Notes: a model not told the origin generated them from the sequence alone. A DNA stretch of 64,000 nucleotides from CAYJLF01 sp964371055 (GCA_964371055.1 CAYJLF010000026.1:1-64000), one strand, 5' to 3'. Shown: positions 50,359 to 60,145, numbered from the stretch's first letter. Translations and numbers: made by a program.

Positions 50359-53300
50359 ATGGGATCGCCGGCGCGAGAGAGCGCACGTCTGGGAGTTCGC
50401 CTCCTCCTCGCGGGCTGTGTCTTGGTGTCGGTCGCGATGGCGGCAGCGAGATCCGCTCCGGCCGCGGAAGTCCCTCGGGCGGACAGCATCTTCCTCCTCG
50501 ATTTCGAGACCGGCCTCGCCGCCGATTGGACACCTCGACCGGCCGATCGCCCCTACTTCCGCGCCTTGGAGTACCGGTCGGATCAGGCGTTGCGGGGGAG
50601 TCGTTCGCTCTACTGCGAGGTCCGAGGATACGAGGAGGGCGTACCTCGGGGAAACGAGCAGAGTCTCATCACCTATCGCCTTCCCCGCCCCGTGCGGATG
50701 GACAGCAGCACGGTCGTCTCCTGGACCTGGTGGATCCGCGACAAGGAGACGAACGACGGTGTGGTCCTCTCCATCTACGCGACCGACAGCACGGGCCAGA
50801 GCTCGCTCTACCTCCCCTGGATGTCCCACAGCAACCACCAGCGCGGGCGGTGGCCGTTCGACGATCCGGCCGGCCGGCCGGTCACGCACTCCCAACGCGT
50901 GGTCGAGGACACGAGACTCGGCGCGAGCGACCCGTGGCCTCCGCCGCCCTGGTATCTGATCAGGATCGAGATCGGCTTCGCGTTTCCGACCGATCAGGTG
51001 TTCTTCCTCGACGACCTGCGCGTGGGCCCGTCCACGGGCGCACCGTCCGCCACCGCACTCCGCACCGAGAGTCGCAGCGTGGTGCCGGAGCCCACGTTCC
51101 TGCGCCTCGCCGATCTCGACGGGGATGGCCGCCTCGACCGGCTGATCGGGCAGGAGGGCACATCTCCGACCCTCTATCTCGCCCTGCCCAGGGGGGGCCA
51201 CCGCATGCTGGAGCCGGCGCAGACCGGACTTGAGAACGCACGCTCGCTTCTCGATGCCACTTTCGCCGACCTTGACCAGGATGGACGGCTCGACCTGATC
51301 GGCCTGGACCGGCAGGGCCTCCTCCTCTTCCGCGGTCTCGGCGGAGGGGAGTTCCGCCCGATGCCGCCGATCCGTCCCCACGACCTGATCCCACCCGCGG
51401 AAGCCGAGAGCCTCACCTTCCATCAGGTTCATCCGAAAGTCCCCTTCGGCGTGATCGCCGCTGATCTCCTCCCCCGGCCCGGCCCCGAACTGCTGCTGCT
51501 CCGCACCGTGGCCCAGCAGATGGACTCGATCTACTCCTGGGTCGGACCGTGGAGATGGAAGGCAGAACCACTGCCCGCCAGTTGCCTCGGGCCGCCGGTC
51601 CCGCCCCTGCCCAAAGCCGGCCGCTACCGGCACGGGGCCGCGGTAGGAGACATCGACGGCGACCTCGATCTCGATCTCGTCCTGGCGAACACCGACCTCA
51701 TGCTTCAGACGAGGAACGGACTGGCCTGCGCCAGTGCCGAACGTCTGCCGGGTTACGGCATGATGCAAGGCATACCCGCCCTGGCTGACATCGACGCGGA
51801 TGGAGACCTCGATCTCTTCCTGCCCGTTGACCTGCGCCACACCGCCAACGACGTCGGGGGCAACAAGGAAAAGAGTCTTCTCTGGCGGAACGACGGCGGG
51901 ATCTTCCACGACGTGTCAGAGGATCTTCAGGCCTTCGACACCCGCCACGCGCACAATCCCGCCTTCGAAGACTTCGACCTCGACGGCGACCTCGATCTCT
52001 TCTTCCTGCAGAGCGCCTGGTCGCGAAAGCTGCCGCTGCGGCCGCCGAACATCTATCTCGAAAACGACGGCGCCGGGCGTCTGAGTGAAGAAGCGGGGCT
52101 CGACTCCTGGCTGATGGAGACGCCCCCCGCTCATGCCGCGGTGACCTTCGACGCCGACGCGGATGGAGACCCGGATGTCCTCTTGCTGCCGCGCGATGGC
52201 GGCCCACCCCGCCTTTGCCGCAATCTGGCGGAGGGACGGCCCGCCATCCAGGTCAGGCTCCTCGATCGTCGCGGCGTGCCGCACGCGGCCGGCGCCTCGA
52301 TCGCCCTCCACGAGTCAGGAGCCGGCGGGGAGCGCGGCCGGCTCGTCGCCTATCGGCAGAGCGGAGTCGGCTCGGTCCTCCCTGGCTGTGGCGAGGCCCT
52401 CCTGGGTTGTGCGGCCGACAAGGTGTACCAATTGGTCGTCACCTGGCCCTCGGCACCGTCCCGCCCAATGGTGCGGAGTGCCCTGCGGCCCGGAGCACGG
52501 ATCACCCTCATCGAGCCTGCCTTCCCGGGACCGGTCGGTGCGCTCTACTCCCAGGCGGATGTACGGCGGAGGCGCCTGGTCGACCGGTTGGCCCTGACCG
52601 GTTGGCCCCTGCTCGTTCCCCTGGCGATGGTGTACGCCATGGGAGCGGGCGTCGCCGGCTTCGCCTTTCGTCGGGTCCTGCCTCGCTGGAACGGGGAATC
52701 CCTCCAGGAAGGAGGGTGGCGGAGTCCGCGATCACGACGGGCCGCCTTCCTTCTCCTGGCCGCCGCGGGCGCCCTCTTTGTCCTGGTGGCGCAACCGGTC
52801 TGGCCGGGACACCGCACCGCGCAAGTCGGCGCTCCCCTGGCGATGGCGGGACTGGGGTTCGGCCTCATCGTCGGCGTCGCCGCCGCCTGGCTCGACTCCA
52901 AGCGAAGGGAGGCGCTGCGCTCCCAGACGGTCGGAGCGGCTGAAGCCAGGGCGACTCTGCTCGCGGCGATCGACGGCTTCTCCCACGCGACCTGGCTTCG
53001 GTACCTGGGGGGCATCGCCGCGCTCTCCCGGAGTCTGATCGAAGGGGTGGAACCCGAGGCGATCCACGCCCGTCTCCGATCCCGCGTCGACGCCTACGGC
53101 ACGACGATCGGTCCCCAGATGCAGGAAATCCTGCAGGTCCTGCCGAAGGCCGGTCTGGATCCGGAGGTGGTTCGGAACTTCCGCGAGGATCACGCAACCA
53201 TCGAGCACTCCGTGGAGTCGGTGCGACACGTGCTGGAGGCGGGCGGGCCCGAGGAGACGGTCCCCCCCTCCCTTCCACCCGGCGCGTGCGCCCGCTTTCA

Positions 53301-53871
53301 GACGGACTTGCCCGCCGGAACACTCGAGAGGCTCGCAGACGCGTCGGGTCGGATGCACGAGACCGTCCAGCAGATCTTCCGAGAGCTGGGTCGCGGACTG
53401 CGAACGGATGTGGCGGTGGCGGTCGCCGCCGCGATCGACCGTGTGCGAGAGAGTCACCCCCATCTCGCGCTGCAATTCGAGGCTCCGGGCTCTCTGCCTG
53501 GTGTCTTCGCGGCGCCGGGAGATCTCGCAAACATCCTGGAGAATCTGCTGGCGAACGCCGCCCGCGCGGCCGCCGCCCATGCCGCGGAGCGCCCCGCCGC
53601 CGTGCAGGTGCTCGCCCGGCGGAGCGGCGGCCTGGTCACCATCGCCGTGCGTGACAGCGGGGCGGGAATTCCGGCGAGCAAGCAGGCCGGGCTGTTCGAC
53701 GCCCGCATCACCGATCCCGATCGTCACGGTCGCGGGTTGCCCTATGCGCGCCGACGACTGCACCAACTGGACGGCGACATCAGCCTCCACAGCTCGTCAG
53801 CGGAGGAGGGAACCGAGTTCGTCGTCACACTCCGAACCGTCGCCGAAGCCTCCGATGCCGCCGCGCGATGA
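50359..53871 (+). CDS. Histidine kinase with FG-GAP/UnbV extracytoplasmic domain
   Basis: 1170 residues from the ATG at 50359 (an in-frame start upstream at 50098 lies in the divergent gene). A signal or anchor segment is followed by a jelly-roll region to about 230, six FG-GAP/VCBS calcium-type loops (D-L-D-G-D-G-R-L-D near 250, then about 300, 427, 473, 533, 592) and an ASPIC/UnbV-type domain (625-717). Three membrane segments (about 743-770, 793-815, 822-845) lead to a kinase part: candidate histidine in F-S-H-A-T-W near 876, N-box N-I-L-E-N-L-L-A-N-A near 1057, D-S-G-A-G-I-P near 1098 and G-R-G-L near 1124. It is followed 28 bp later by its probable response regulator. Confidence 0.85.
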   Translation: MGSPARESARLGVRLLLAGCVLVSVAMAAARSAPAAEVPRADSIFLLDFETGLAADWTPRPADRPYFRALEYRSDQALRGSRSLYCEVRGYEEGVPRGNEQSLITYRLPRPVRMDSSTVVSWTWWIRDKETNDGVVLSIYATDSTGQSSLYLPWMSHSNHQRGRWPFDDPAGRPVTHSQRVVEDTRLGASDPWPPPPWYLIRIEIGFAFPTDQVFFLDDLRVGPSTGAPSATALRTESRSVVPEPTFLRLADLDGDGRLDRLIGQEGTSPTLYLALPRGGHRMLEPAQTGLENARSLLDATFADLDQDGRLDLIGLDRQGLLLFRGLGGGEFRPMPPIRPHDLIPPAEAESLTFHQVHPKVPFGVIAADLLPRPGPELLLLRTVAQQMDSIYSWVGPWRWKAEPLPASCLGPPVPPLPKAGRYRHGAAVGDIDGDLDLDLVLANTDLMLQTRNGLACASAERLPGYGMMQGIPALADIDADGDLDLFLPVDLRHTANDVGGNKEKSLLWRNDGGIFHDVSEDLQAFDTRHAHNPAFEDFDLDGDLDLFFLQSAWSRKLPLRPPNIYLENDGAGRLSEEAGLDSWLMETPPAHAAVTFDADADGDPDVLLLPRDGGPPRLCRNLAEGRPAIQVRLLDRRGVPHAAGASIALHESGAGGERGRLVAYRQSGVGSVLPGCGEALLGCAADKVYQLVVTWPSAPSRPMVRSALRPGARITLIEPAFPGPVGALYSQADVRRRRLVDRLALTGWPLLVPLAMVYAMGAGVAGFAFRRVLPRWNGESLQEGGWRSPRSRRAAFLLLAAAGALFVLVAQPVWPGHRTAQVGAPLAMAGLGFGLIVGVAAAWLDSKRREALRSQTVGAAEARATLLAAIDGFSHATWLRYLGGIAALSRSLIEGVEPEAIHARLRSRVDAYGTTIGPQMQEILQVLPKAGLDPEVVRNFREDHATIEHSVESVRHVLEAGGPEETVPPSLPPGACARFQTDLPAGTLERLADASGRMHETVQQIFRELGRGLRTDVAVAVAAAIDRVRESHPHLALQFEAPGSLPGVFAAPGDLANILENLLANAARAAAAHAAERPAAVQVLARRSGGLVTIAVRDSGAGIPASKQAGLFDARITDPDRHGRGLPYARRRLHQLDGDISLHSSSAEEGTEFVVTLRTVAEASDAAAR

Positions 53872-53899
53872 GGGCGCGGCAGGAAAGGGACACATCCGC

Positions 53900-55351
53900 A
53901 TGGACCACGAGAAGCCGTATGTTCTGATCATCGACGACGATGCGGAGTTCGCCGCCGACCTTTCGGCCATCCTCTCGAAGGACTTCGTCTGCCGGACAGC
54001 CGCCAGCGGCGAGGAGGGACTGGGCGCCATCTCCGGGCTGCCGCCCGACGCGGTGGTGCTCGACCTCATGCTGGGCGGCCGCAACGGGCTCGAGGTGCTG
54101 GGAGAGATCCGGCGGCGGAATCCGCACCTGCAGGTGATCATGGCCACCGATCATCCCTCCGCCGAAACCGAGGCCGCGGCGCTCACCTCCGGCGCGCTCT
54201 ACTACCTGCGCAAGTCGGCCGGACGGGCGGAGATCGCGGCCAAGCTCCGCAAGTGCCTCGAGGTCGGGGAATCCTCCCGCGAAACCGAGCGCCTGCGGGG
54301 AGAGGTGCACCAGCACTTTCTCGCCTCCTCGCCTTCCATGCGCCGGCTGGACGAGCAACTGAGCCGCGTGGCGTCCGCCCCGAGCAGCACGGTCCTGATC
54401 ACCGGGGAAAGCGGAACCGGCAAGAGCCTCATCGCGCGCGAGATCCATCGCCGATCCTCGCGCGCCGCCCGGCCGTTTCACCGCGTCAACATGGCATCCC
54501 TGACCGATGATCTGATCAAAAGCGAGCTCTTCGGGCACCGGCGCGGGGCGTTCACGGGGGCGATCGAGGACCGCCGCGGTCACTTCGACGCGGCGGCGGG
54601 GGGCTCACTCTTCCTCGACGAGATCGGCGACCTGCCGCCTGCCGTCCAGGGCATGCTGAACACCGCGATCGAGGAGCGGCGGATCACGCCGGTTGGCGCC
54701 TCGGAAGACCTGACGGTGGACGTGCGGATCATCGCCGCCACCAGCCGCGACCTGAACGAGCTGGTCGACGCCGGGCGTTTCCGGCGCGACCTCCTCGGTC
54801 GGCTCTCCGTCCTTCCGCTGCACATCCCGCCGCTGCGCGAGCATCCGGAGGACATCCCCGACCTCGCGGCCTACTTCATCGGGCGGCTCACGACCGAAAT
54901 GGCGTTGCCGCCGGTCACCATCGATGCAGCCGCGCTGGACCGATTGCAGCGATACCGCTGGCCGTACAACGTGCGCGAACTGAAGAATGCGATCGAACGG
55001 GCCCTGATCTTCCACGGCGCCAAGGGTATCCTCGGCGAAGAGGCCTTCTCCTTTCTGCCGGAACCGGGAAGCCTCCCGAGTCCCGCGATCGGGGCGGGCG
55101 CAGATCCCCGGCCGGCCTGGGGGCCGTACCCCGCGGCCAACGCGGGAATCTTCGCGTACAAGCCGCACCGGGACGCCCTGTTGCTCGCCTTCAAGCGCGA
55201 TCTCTTCACGCGCGCGTTCCGAGCGGCCGGCGGTACCGTCGAGCGCCCCCGCCCCGCGGAGATCACCCGAGTGGCCGAGCTCACCGGGCTGACCACCAAG
55301 GGTGTTCGCGATGTCGTGCGGGAGTTGGGGGGCGAGGGAGAGGAAGCCTGA
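53900..55351 (+). CDS. Sigma-54 response regulator paired with the FG-GAP kinase
   Basis: 483 residues from the ATG at 53900 (aggaaaggga ahead). Receiver: D12-D13-D14 pocket, phospho-acceptor D55, K105. AAA+ domain: Walker A GESGTGKS near 169-176, Walker B LFLDEIGDL, and the intact GAFTGA loop at 216-221. After the R-finger region comes a C-terminal domain that is not the usual Fis helix-turn-helix; it has R-V-A-E-L-T-G-L-T-T-K-G-V-R-D-V, a possible helix-turn-helix. It should switch on sigma-54 promoters in response to the kinase signal. Confidence 0.93.
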   Translation: MDHEKPYVLIIDDDAEFAADLSAILSKDFVCRTAASGEEGLGAISGLPPDAVVLDLMLGGRNGLEVLGEIRRRNPHLQVIMATDHPSAETEAAALTSGALYYLRKSAGRAEIAAKLRKCLEVGESSRETERLRGEVHQHFLASSPSMRRLDEQLSRVASAPSSTVLITGESGTGKSLIAREIHRRSSRAARPFHRVNMASLTDDLIKSELFGHRRGAFTGAIEDRRGHFDAAAGGSLFLDEIGDLPPAVQGMLNTAIEERRITPVGASEDLTVDVRIIAATSRDLNELVDAGRFRRDLLGRLSVLPLHIPPLREHPEDIPDLAAYFIGRLTTEMALPPVTIDAAALDRLQRYRWPYNVRELKNAIERALIFHGAKGILGEEAFSFLPEPGSLPSPAIGAGADPRPAWGPYPAANAGIFAYKPHRDALLLAFKRDLFTRAFRAAGGTVERPRPAEITRVAELTGLTTKGVRDVVRELGGEGEEA

Positions 55352-55738
55352 GCGGAGCGGACCCGTCGGGGGACAGAACACGGTGCTCGATGTCCGTCAT
55401 CGCCGACCAGATCGATCCCCCGGCATGTCGGGAGACGCTCAGGGAAAACAGTCGAGGGATCGGTTACGGTCGGTGCATGACGGTCTTTCGCGTGATACCG
55501 GTCAGTTCCTGACAGGAGCTCACCGTTGATCCCCGCACCAACCCGCATGCCAGAATTGCGACAACGGACAACCGTCTCGCAATGCTTTGGGATACAATCG
55601 CATAGGTAGACTTCACTCGCGGCCGTGGCCCCCCGGCTCGACCTGCCGGCCACCTGGAGGTTCGCCGGCGAACATGGAGGTGCGCGAAGTCGATGGTCCT
55701 GCCTCCGTCTCTCGCGTCCGTCGATCAGGAGGGTTTCC
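55352..55738 (+). promoter_or_regulatory. Leader region with inverted repeat ahead of the methyltransferase
   Basis: 387 bp without a gene. A 29-bp imperfect inverted repeat at 55555-55583 has 7-bp arms attgcga/tcgcaat and inner acgg/ccgt arms. A good -10 box (tacaat, 55593-55598) follows, so the repeat overlaps the place of the -35 box, as an operator would. Transcription from here would read the methyltransferase with a leader of about 130 nt. No riboswitch or terminator was recognised. Confidence 0.4.
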
Positions 55739-56419
55739 ATGAGTCATGATCCCAACGTCGATGGATACGATCGCTGGTCGGCGTTCTACGACAGCTATCC
55801 CAATCCCACGGTCGCGATCGACGAACGTCACCTGCCGGCCCTCTACCGGGAGTGGCGGGGGCTCAAGATCCTCGAACTCGGCTGCGGCTCAGGGCGCCAC
55901 ACCGTCCGGCTGGCCGCCCAGGGGAATCGCGTGCTCGCGGTCGACGCGTCGCCCGGCATGCTCGCCGCAGCCCGCCGCAAACTCGACTCCGGCCCCGTCC
56001 ATATCGTGGAGGCCGATCTTCTCGTCTTCGAGCCGCCGCGGCACGGCCACTGGGCCGCTCCGTACGATGTCGTCTTCGAGAGTCTCGTCCTGGAGCACAT
56101 CGCCGACCTCCCCGTCCTCTGCACGCGCATCGCGGGCTGGCTCAAGCCCGGCGGCATCTTCCTCGCTTCGGAGATTCACCCCCTTCGCGCCGCCTCCGGC
56201 ATCCAGGCGCACTTCAAGAACTCGAACGGCGAGGAGGTGTCGCTCGCCAGCACGCCCCATCCCCCCGATGCGCTGGTCGAGGCGGCACGCGAAGCCGGGC
56301 TCGTCTGCGTAGAGCAGATCACGGTGCAAGGCGATGCGGCGCTCACCGCCCTGAACCCGAAGTGGGGACGTCACCTCGGCCAGCCGATGATCGAGATCTG
56401 CCGCTTCGTGAAAGACTAA
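55739..56419 (+). CDS. SAM-dependent class I methyltransferase
   Basis: 226 residues; ATG at 55739 with caggaggg ahead. Motif I is I-L-E-L-G-C-G-S-G-R-H near residue 45, motif II V-L-A-V-D-A-S-P-G-M-L, and later E-S-L-V-L-E-H-I and L-K-P-G-G-I-F-L-A-S-E, together the Methyltransf_11/25 pattern. The N-terminus (Y-D-R-W-S-A-F-Y-D-S-Y-P-N-P) recalls small-molecule methyltransferases of the UbiE-like group. The substrate is unknown. Its stop overlaps the stop of the converging protease gene. Confidence 0.88.
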   Translation: MSHDPNVDGYDRWSAFYDSYPNPTVAIDERHLPALYREWRGLKILELGCGSGRHTVRLAAQGNRVLAVDASPGMLAAARRKLDSGPVHIVEADLLVFEPPRHGHWAAPYDVVFESLVLEHIADLPVLCTRIAGWLKPGGIFLASEIHPLRAASGIQAHFKNSNGEEVSLASTPHPPDALVEAAREAGLVCVEQITVQGDAALTALNPKWGRHLGQPMIEICRFVKD

Positions 56420-58167
56420 CGAATCAGCGTCACCCTCTGGTTGGCCAACCCCACTCCGGCTGCCTGCGCGCGCACGAAGTAGACTCCGCCGGGCGCGAGA
56501 TGCCCCGCCTCATCGCGGCCGTTCCAGACCAGCTCGTAAGTTCCCGCGCTCGAGCCGCCGGTGAGGAGTGGCGCCACCAGCCGGCCCTGCGCGTCGTAGA
56601 CCGAAGCCGTGACCTCGGCCGGACGATCCAGGACCAGGCGCAGCGAGGCTCCCATGCCTGACGGATTCGCTCCCCGCACCTCGAGCCTCAGGCCTTCGCT
56701 CAACCCCGCCAGGGGATCGACGGATGCCGGGATCCCCAGGGTGCTGTACGCGTAGGAGACGGGAGGCAACGGTCCGCCCAGCTTGGTGTTCGTCACCACC
56801 ATGACCACCTGGTCGTAATCGGAACCGAAGTTGAAGAGATAACTCCCGCCGGCGTACGCGGCGTCCAGCGGCATCTCCTCCGCGGAAAGCGGCGTTCCGG
56901 TCAGGTACTTGACGACGCGGATATGCCAGTTCGACGTGTCGGTTCCGTCGAAGGTGAGCTGCTGGGGCTGTCCGTTGATGAACTTGACATAGTCGGCCGC
57001 GAGATTGTCGATCGTGGCGTTGGTCGGCGGCACGGGATAGGTGGACTTGGTCACCGAGGCGAAGGTCGGAATCGTGGCGCCTTCGTAGTTGTACCGGCCG
57101 CCCTCCAGGTTCGGGTTGTCCAGGAAGTTCGCCGTGGTCCAGTCCGCCACCAGCTGGGCGAAGGTCGTGGTGTACCCCATCGCCGCCATGGTCGATTCGA
57201 ACCCGAAGTAGCTGTTCAGCGGGTTGGCCACGAGGTTCAGGATGGCCGGCGCCCCCCCGAAGTGCTCGTAGAAGTAGAGGGCGAAGAGGTAGCACTTGAT
57301 GTAGTTCGCGGTCGTGCCGGTGAAGTCGGTCAGGCAGTTGTCCGGAGCGCTCGGGAACCCGGTGATGTTGTCTGGACGGCCATAGAGCCACATCGCGAGC
57401 TCGGCCATGCCCTCGTCCACCCAGGCACTCTCGTTGTTATCCTGGTTCCAATGGAGCATGTGCTCGAATTCGTGGGACATCACGGCGGTCAGATACGGTC
57501 CCCCGGGTCCGCCGGGGTCCGCCGTGCTTGCGTCCACATAGAGGCACTCGCACTCGTTGGACGGATTGCTGGGGCTGTCGGGAAACTCGTCTCCGAGGTT
57601 CCAGTAGCCGTCGGCCTGGCTGGTGTCCCAGTTGTAGAGCACCACATAGACTCTTGGATCGTTGTCCAGGGCATCGGGTACCGGACCGAAGGTCTCGGTG
57701 TTGAGCTGGTGGATCCCCTTCTCGGGCCAGGGGCCGTAGGACGTGTTGTCCCAGTTGGCCACGATCTGGTCGACGTCGGCCTGATCGACGTAGGTTCCCC
57801 AGCTCGCATCCTCCACCACCACGTAGACGTTCTGCCCCATGCCGCGGACGGTGCAGGTCGTCAGCACGTAGTGAGGCGGGCCGCCCACGAAGTACCAGAG
57901 ATACCACTGCCAGGCGTCGCCCACCTGCGGGTTCTCCGGCGGAGCCATCGGGTGTCCCGGCTGGTGCGTCCGCACCGCGTCGGGGGAGTACGCCCGGTCT
58001 CCGACGAAACGCTGGTTCATCTCCTGGGTGAGGCACCCGATGGCCGAGGCCGGACGGACGGACGCCGCCATCGCGCCCAGGACCAGGAGCGCGACCAAGA
58101 GCCAGGGCAGACGAGGGGATCCAAGGACCCTCGAGTCGTTTCCGCAGGGCGTATCTTCTCGCTTCAT
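56416..58167 (-). CDS. Secreted zinc metalloprotease with C-terminal sorting domain
   Basis: 583 residues from the ATG at 58167 (aggagaaaagtcc ahead). A signal peptide (WLLVALLVLGAMAASVRPASA) precedes a gluzincin-like domain with the zinc motif S-H-E-F-E-H-M-L-H-W-N and a downstream glutamate in V-D-E-G-M-A-E-L-A-M-W, the third ligand. It resembles peptidase-M6/immune-inhibitor-like or DUF-type secreted proteases. The last 80 residues (N-P-S-G-M, then ELVWNGRDEAGHLAPGGVYF) form a FlgD-like sorting domain, as in the carboxypeptidase and the secreted protein at 2.3 kb. Confidence 0.88.
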   Translation of the reverse strand: MKREDTPCGNDSRVLGSPRLPWLLVALLVLGAMAASVRPASAIGCLTQEMNQRFVGDRAYSPDAVRTHQPGHPMAPPENPQVGDAWQWYLWYFVGGPPHYVLTTCTVRGMGQNVYVVVEDASWGTYVDQADVDQIVANWDNTSYGPWPEKGIHQLNTETFGPVPDALDNDPRVYVVLYNWDTSQADGYWNLGDEFPDSPSNPSNECECLYVDASTADPGGPGGPYLTAVMSHEFEHMLHWNQDNNESAWVDEGMAELAMWLYGRPDNITGFPSAPDNCLTDFTGTTANYIKCYLFALYFYEHFGGAPAILNLVANPLNSYFGFESTMAAMGYTTTFAQLVADWTTANFLDNPNLEGGRYNYEGATIPTFASVTKSTYPVPPTNATIDNLAADYVKFINGQPQQLTFDGTDTSNWHIRVVKYLTGTPLSAEEMPLDAAYAGGSYLFNFGSDYDQVVMVVTNTKLGGPLPPVSYAYSTLGIPASVDPLAGLSEGLRLEVRGANPSGMGASLRLVLDRPAEVTASVYDAQGRLVAPLLTGGSSAGTYELVWNGRDEAGHLAPGGVYFVRAQAAGVGLANQRVTLIR

Positions 58168-58481
58168 GGACTTTTCTCCTGGAGCAGGTTGAGTAGAGGT
58201 CGTGCCGGGGTGGGAACTCGACTCCTCAGACGGGACCGGGTCGAGGAGAAGGGAAGACCGCCGCCGAGTAGGGCCCCAGCGTTCGCGGGTGATTTTACCA
58301 TCCCAGGAGACGGATAGAATAGGGGAACCTTCGCCCGCGCTGCCGCGACCGAACCTCCCCGGACAAGAAACCGCTGATCTCAGGTGAGCCCGGCGTGGTC
58401 TGACTCCCGCGCGGGACCGGACACGTACCAACGGTCGGCCTCCAGGCCGGCTGCGAGGCGCCTAGTTTGCTGCGCTCCCCT
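58168..58481. other. Gene-free gap
   Basis: 314 bp between the protease and the diguanylate cyclase genes, both on the minus strand. Short frames are open but show no start site, signal or motif. It presumably holds the promoter of the protease. No repeat or clear terminator hairpin was seen. Confidence 0.5.
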
Positions 58482-60050
58482 TCAGTTTTCCGGCTGGTGC
58501 ACGACGATGCAGTTCCGCCCGCTGTGTTTGGCGACATAGAGCGCGGCGTCGGCCGCTCGAAGGAGCGCTTCCGCACTCGAGCCGTGTTCCGGGGCCGCTG
58601 CGATACCCGCCGACAGGGTCATGGTGCTCATGGTCCGACCGTCATGGCGAATCTCCAGCGTCTCGAACAGACGACGGATCTCGTCGAGCCGTTGCGTGGT
58701 GTCCGCCAGCGAGGAGTCAGGTAGAACGAGTACGAACTCCTCGCCGCCGTAGCGACAGGCGACATCGCTCCGGCGCAGGTTCTCCTGCAGTACCCGGCCC
58801 GATTCACGCAACACCAGATCGCCCGCATCGTGGCCGTAGGTGTCGTTGAACCGCTTGAAGAAGTCCAGGTCGAGCATAGCCACGCAGAGCGGAGCGTTCC
58901 GCCGCCGGGCCCGGTGCAGCTCGCGCGGGAGGGTATCGTCCAGATACCGCCGGTTGAACAACCCGGTCAGGGGATCCCGCGTGGCCTGGTCATGCAGTTT
59001 CTTCCTCAGTCTCAGATTGGCCAGGGAGAGCTTGATCGCTTCACCGACCGTCACCGCCAGTTGGTGTCGTCCCGCTTCCCGGGTGGCCAGGGCCGTGCCG
59101 GCGTCGAGGTACAGGACTCCCAGCGTCTCGCCCTGGACCGTCAGGGGGAGGCATAGATAGCCGTGTTCCGGAGGACGGACGAAGTGGTTGCACAGGAGGC
59201 TCCGGCTCGGATCCAGGACCTCATGTGGCCGGCCGCGCCGCATCGCCCAGCAATCCTCCATGGGGAACTCGTCCACGACGAGCGTCTCCGGTCCCCAGGT
59301 GGCAACGGTCTCGAGATACTGGCCCGATGAGCGAAAGACCGCCAGGCACCCGCCCTGTCCGGCGAAGAGCTCGGACGCCGTCAAGGCGATGACGCGATAG
59401 GCCTCCTCCTGCGTCTCGCACGTCTGCAGCAGGTCGTTCATGCGGTTCAGCGCCGTCATGTCGGCGTCACGTCGTCGCAGGACCGTGACCAGGGACGAGA
59501 GTCGCTCGTTCGCCGCCTGAATTCCTGCCTCCGCCAGCTTTCGCGCTGTCACGTCACGAATGTTGCACTGGATCACCTTCGTCTGATCGACCATGTAGAG
59601 GTTGCTGATGAACTCCACCTGTCGACGCTCTCCGTCTTTCGTTTCCAGAGGAAGGTCTTCGTAGCGGATGTACTCGTTGCTCTGCAGCTTCTGAAACGAA
59701 CTCTGGCTGGCGGCGATGTCCTTGAACGAACCGATCTCCCAGAGCTTCCTGCCCAGGAGTTCGTCGTGAGAGTATCCGAGCATCTGCTCCAGGAAGGGAT
59801 TGCAGTCGGTGATATGGCCCGTCTCCGCATCCAGGATGAGGATGCCGTCCTTGGCCGTCTCGAAGAGGCGGCGATAGCGGAGTTCCGACGCGTGGAGGGC
59901 CGGATCCGCCGGCTCGCGCTCGTGCAGATCAGCCCGGGCAGGACGCCCGTCGTTCGAAAACGGCCGCGTGACTCCGGCCTCCGGTTCGGACCGGCGGGCC
60001 AGCGGGGTGAAGTTCCCCGCGTGGATCCGCGGCTTCGTCTGGTCGGACAT
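58482..60050 (-). CDS. Diguanylate cyclase with PAS and GAF domains
   Basis: 522 residues, cytoplasmic (no membrane segment); gggagg lies ahead of the ATG. PAS domain about 56-180 (F-E-T-A-K-D-G-I-L-I-L-D), GAF-like domain about 205-345, GGDEF domain about 360-520 with the active site G-G-E-E-F near 435. An inhibitory RxxD site (R-R-S-D) lies five residues before it, so product inhibition is expected. The enzyme makes cyclic di-GMP from two GTP, controlling adhesion and secreted matrix in many bacteria. It directly follows the PEP-CTERM gene. Confidence 0.94.
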   Translation of the reverse strand: MSDQTKPRIHAGNFTPLARRSEPEAGVTRPFSNDGRPARADLHEREPADPALHASELRYRRLFETAKDGILILDAETGHITDCNPFLEQMLGYSHDELLGRKLWEIGSFKDIAASQSSFQKLQSNEYIRYEDLPLETKDGERRQVEFISNLYMVDQTKVIQCNIRDVTARKLAEAGIQAANERLSSLVTVLRRRDADMTALNRMNDLLQTCETQEEAYRVIALTASELFAGQGGCLAVFRSSGQYLETVATWGPETLVVDEFPMEDCWAMRRGRPHEVLDPSRSLLCNHFVRPPEHGYLCLPLTVQGETLGVLYLDAGTALATREAGRHQLAVTVGEAIKLSLANLRLRKKLHDQATRDPLTGLFNRRYLDDTLPRELHRARRRNAPLCVAMLDLDFFKRFNDTYGHDAGDLVLRESGRVLQENLRRSDVACRYGGEEFVLVLPDSSLADTTQRLDEIRRLFETLEIRHDGRTMSTMTLSAGIAAAPEHGSSAEALLRAADAALYVAKHSGRNCIVVHQPEN

Positions 60051-60076
60051 GGTCTTGCCTCCCGAGTCCCGAGCAC

Positions 60077-60103
60077 GGCCGCCGCCTTGGGAGGGCGACG
60101 GCC
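60077..60103 (-). terminator. Hairpin between the PEP-CTERM and cyclase genes
   Basis: ggccgccgcc at 60077-60086 pairs with ggcgacggcc at 60094-60103 (nine of ten base pairs) around a 7-base loop. It lies in the 95-bp gap between the two genes, so it could end or attenuate transcription from the upstream gene. There is no T-run, so a classical Rho-independent terminator is not shown. Confidence 0.3.
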
Positions 60104-60145
60104 ATGCCGTTGGAGTTCAGATCAGACGCACGGGCGAGAACGGAG

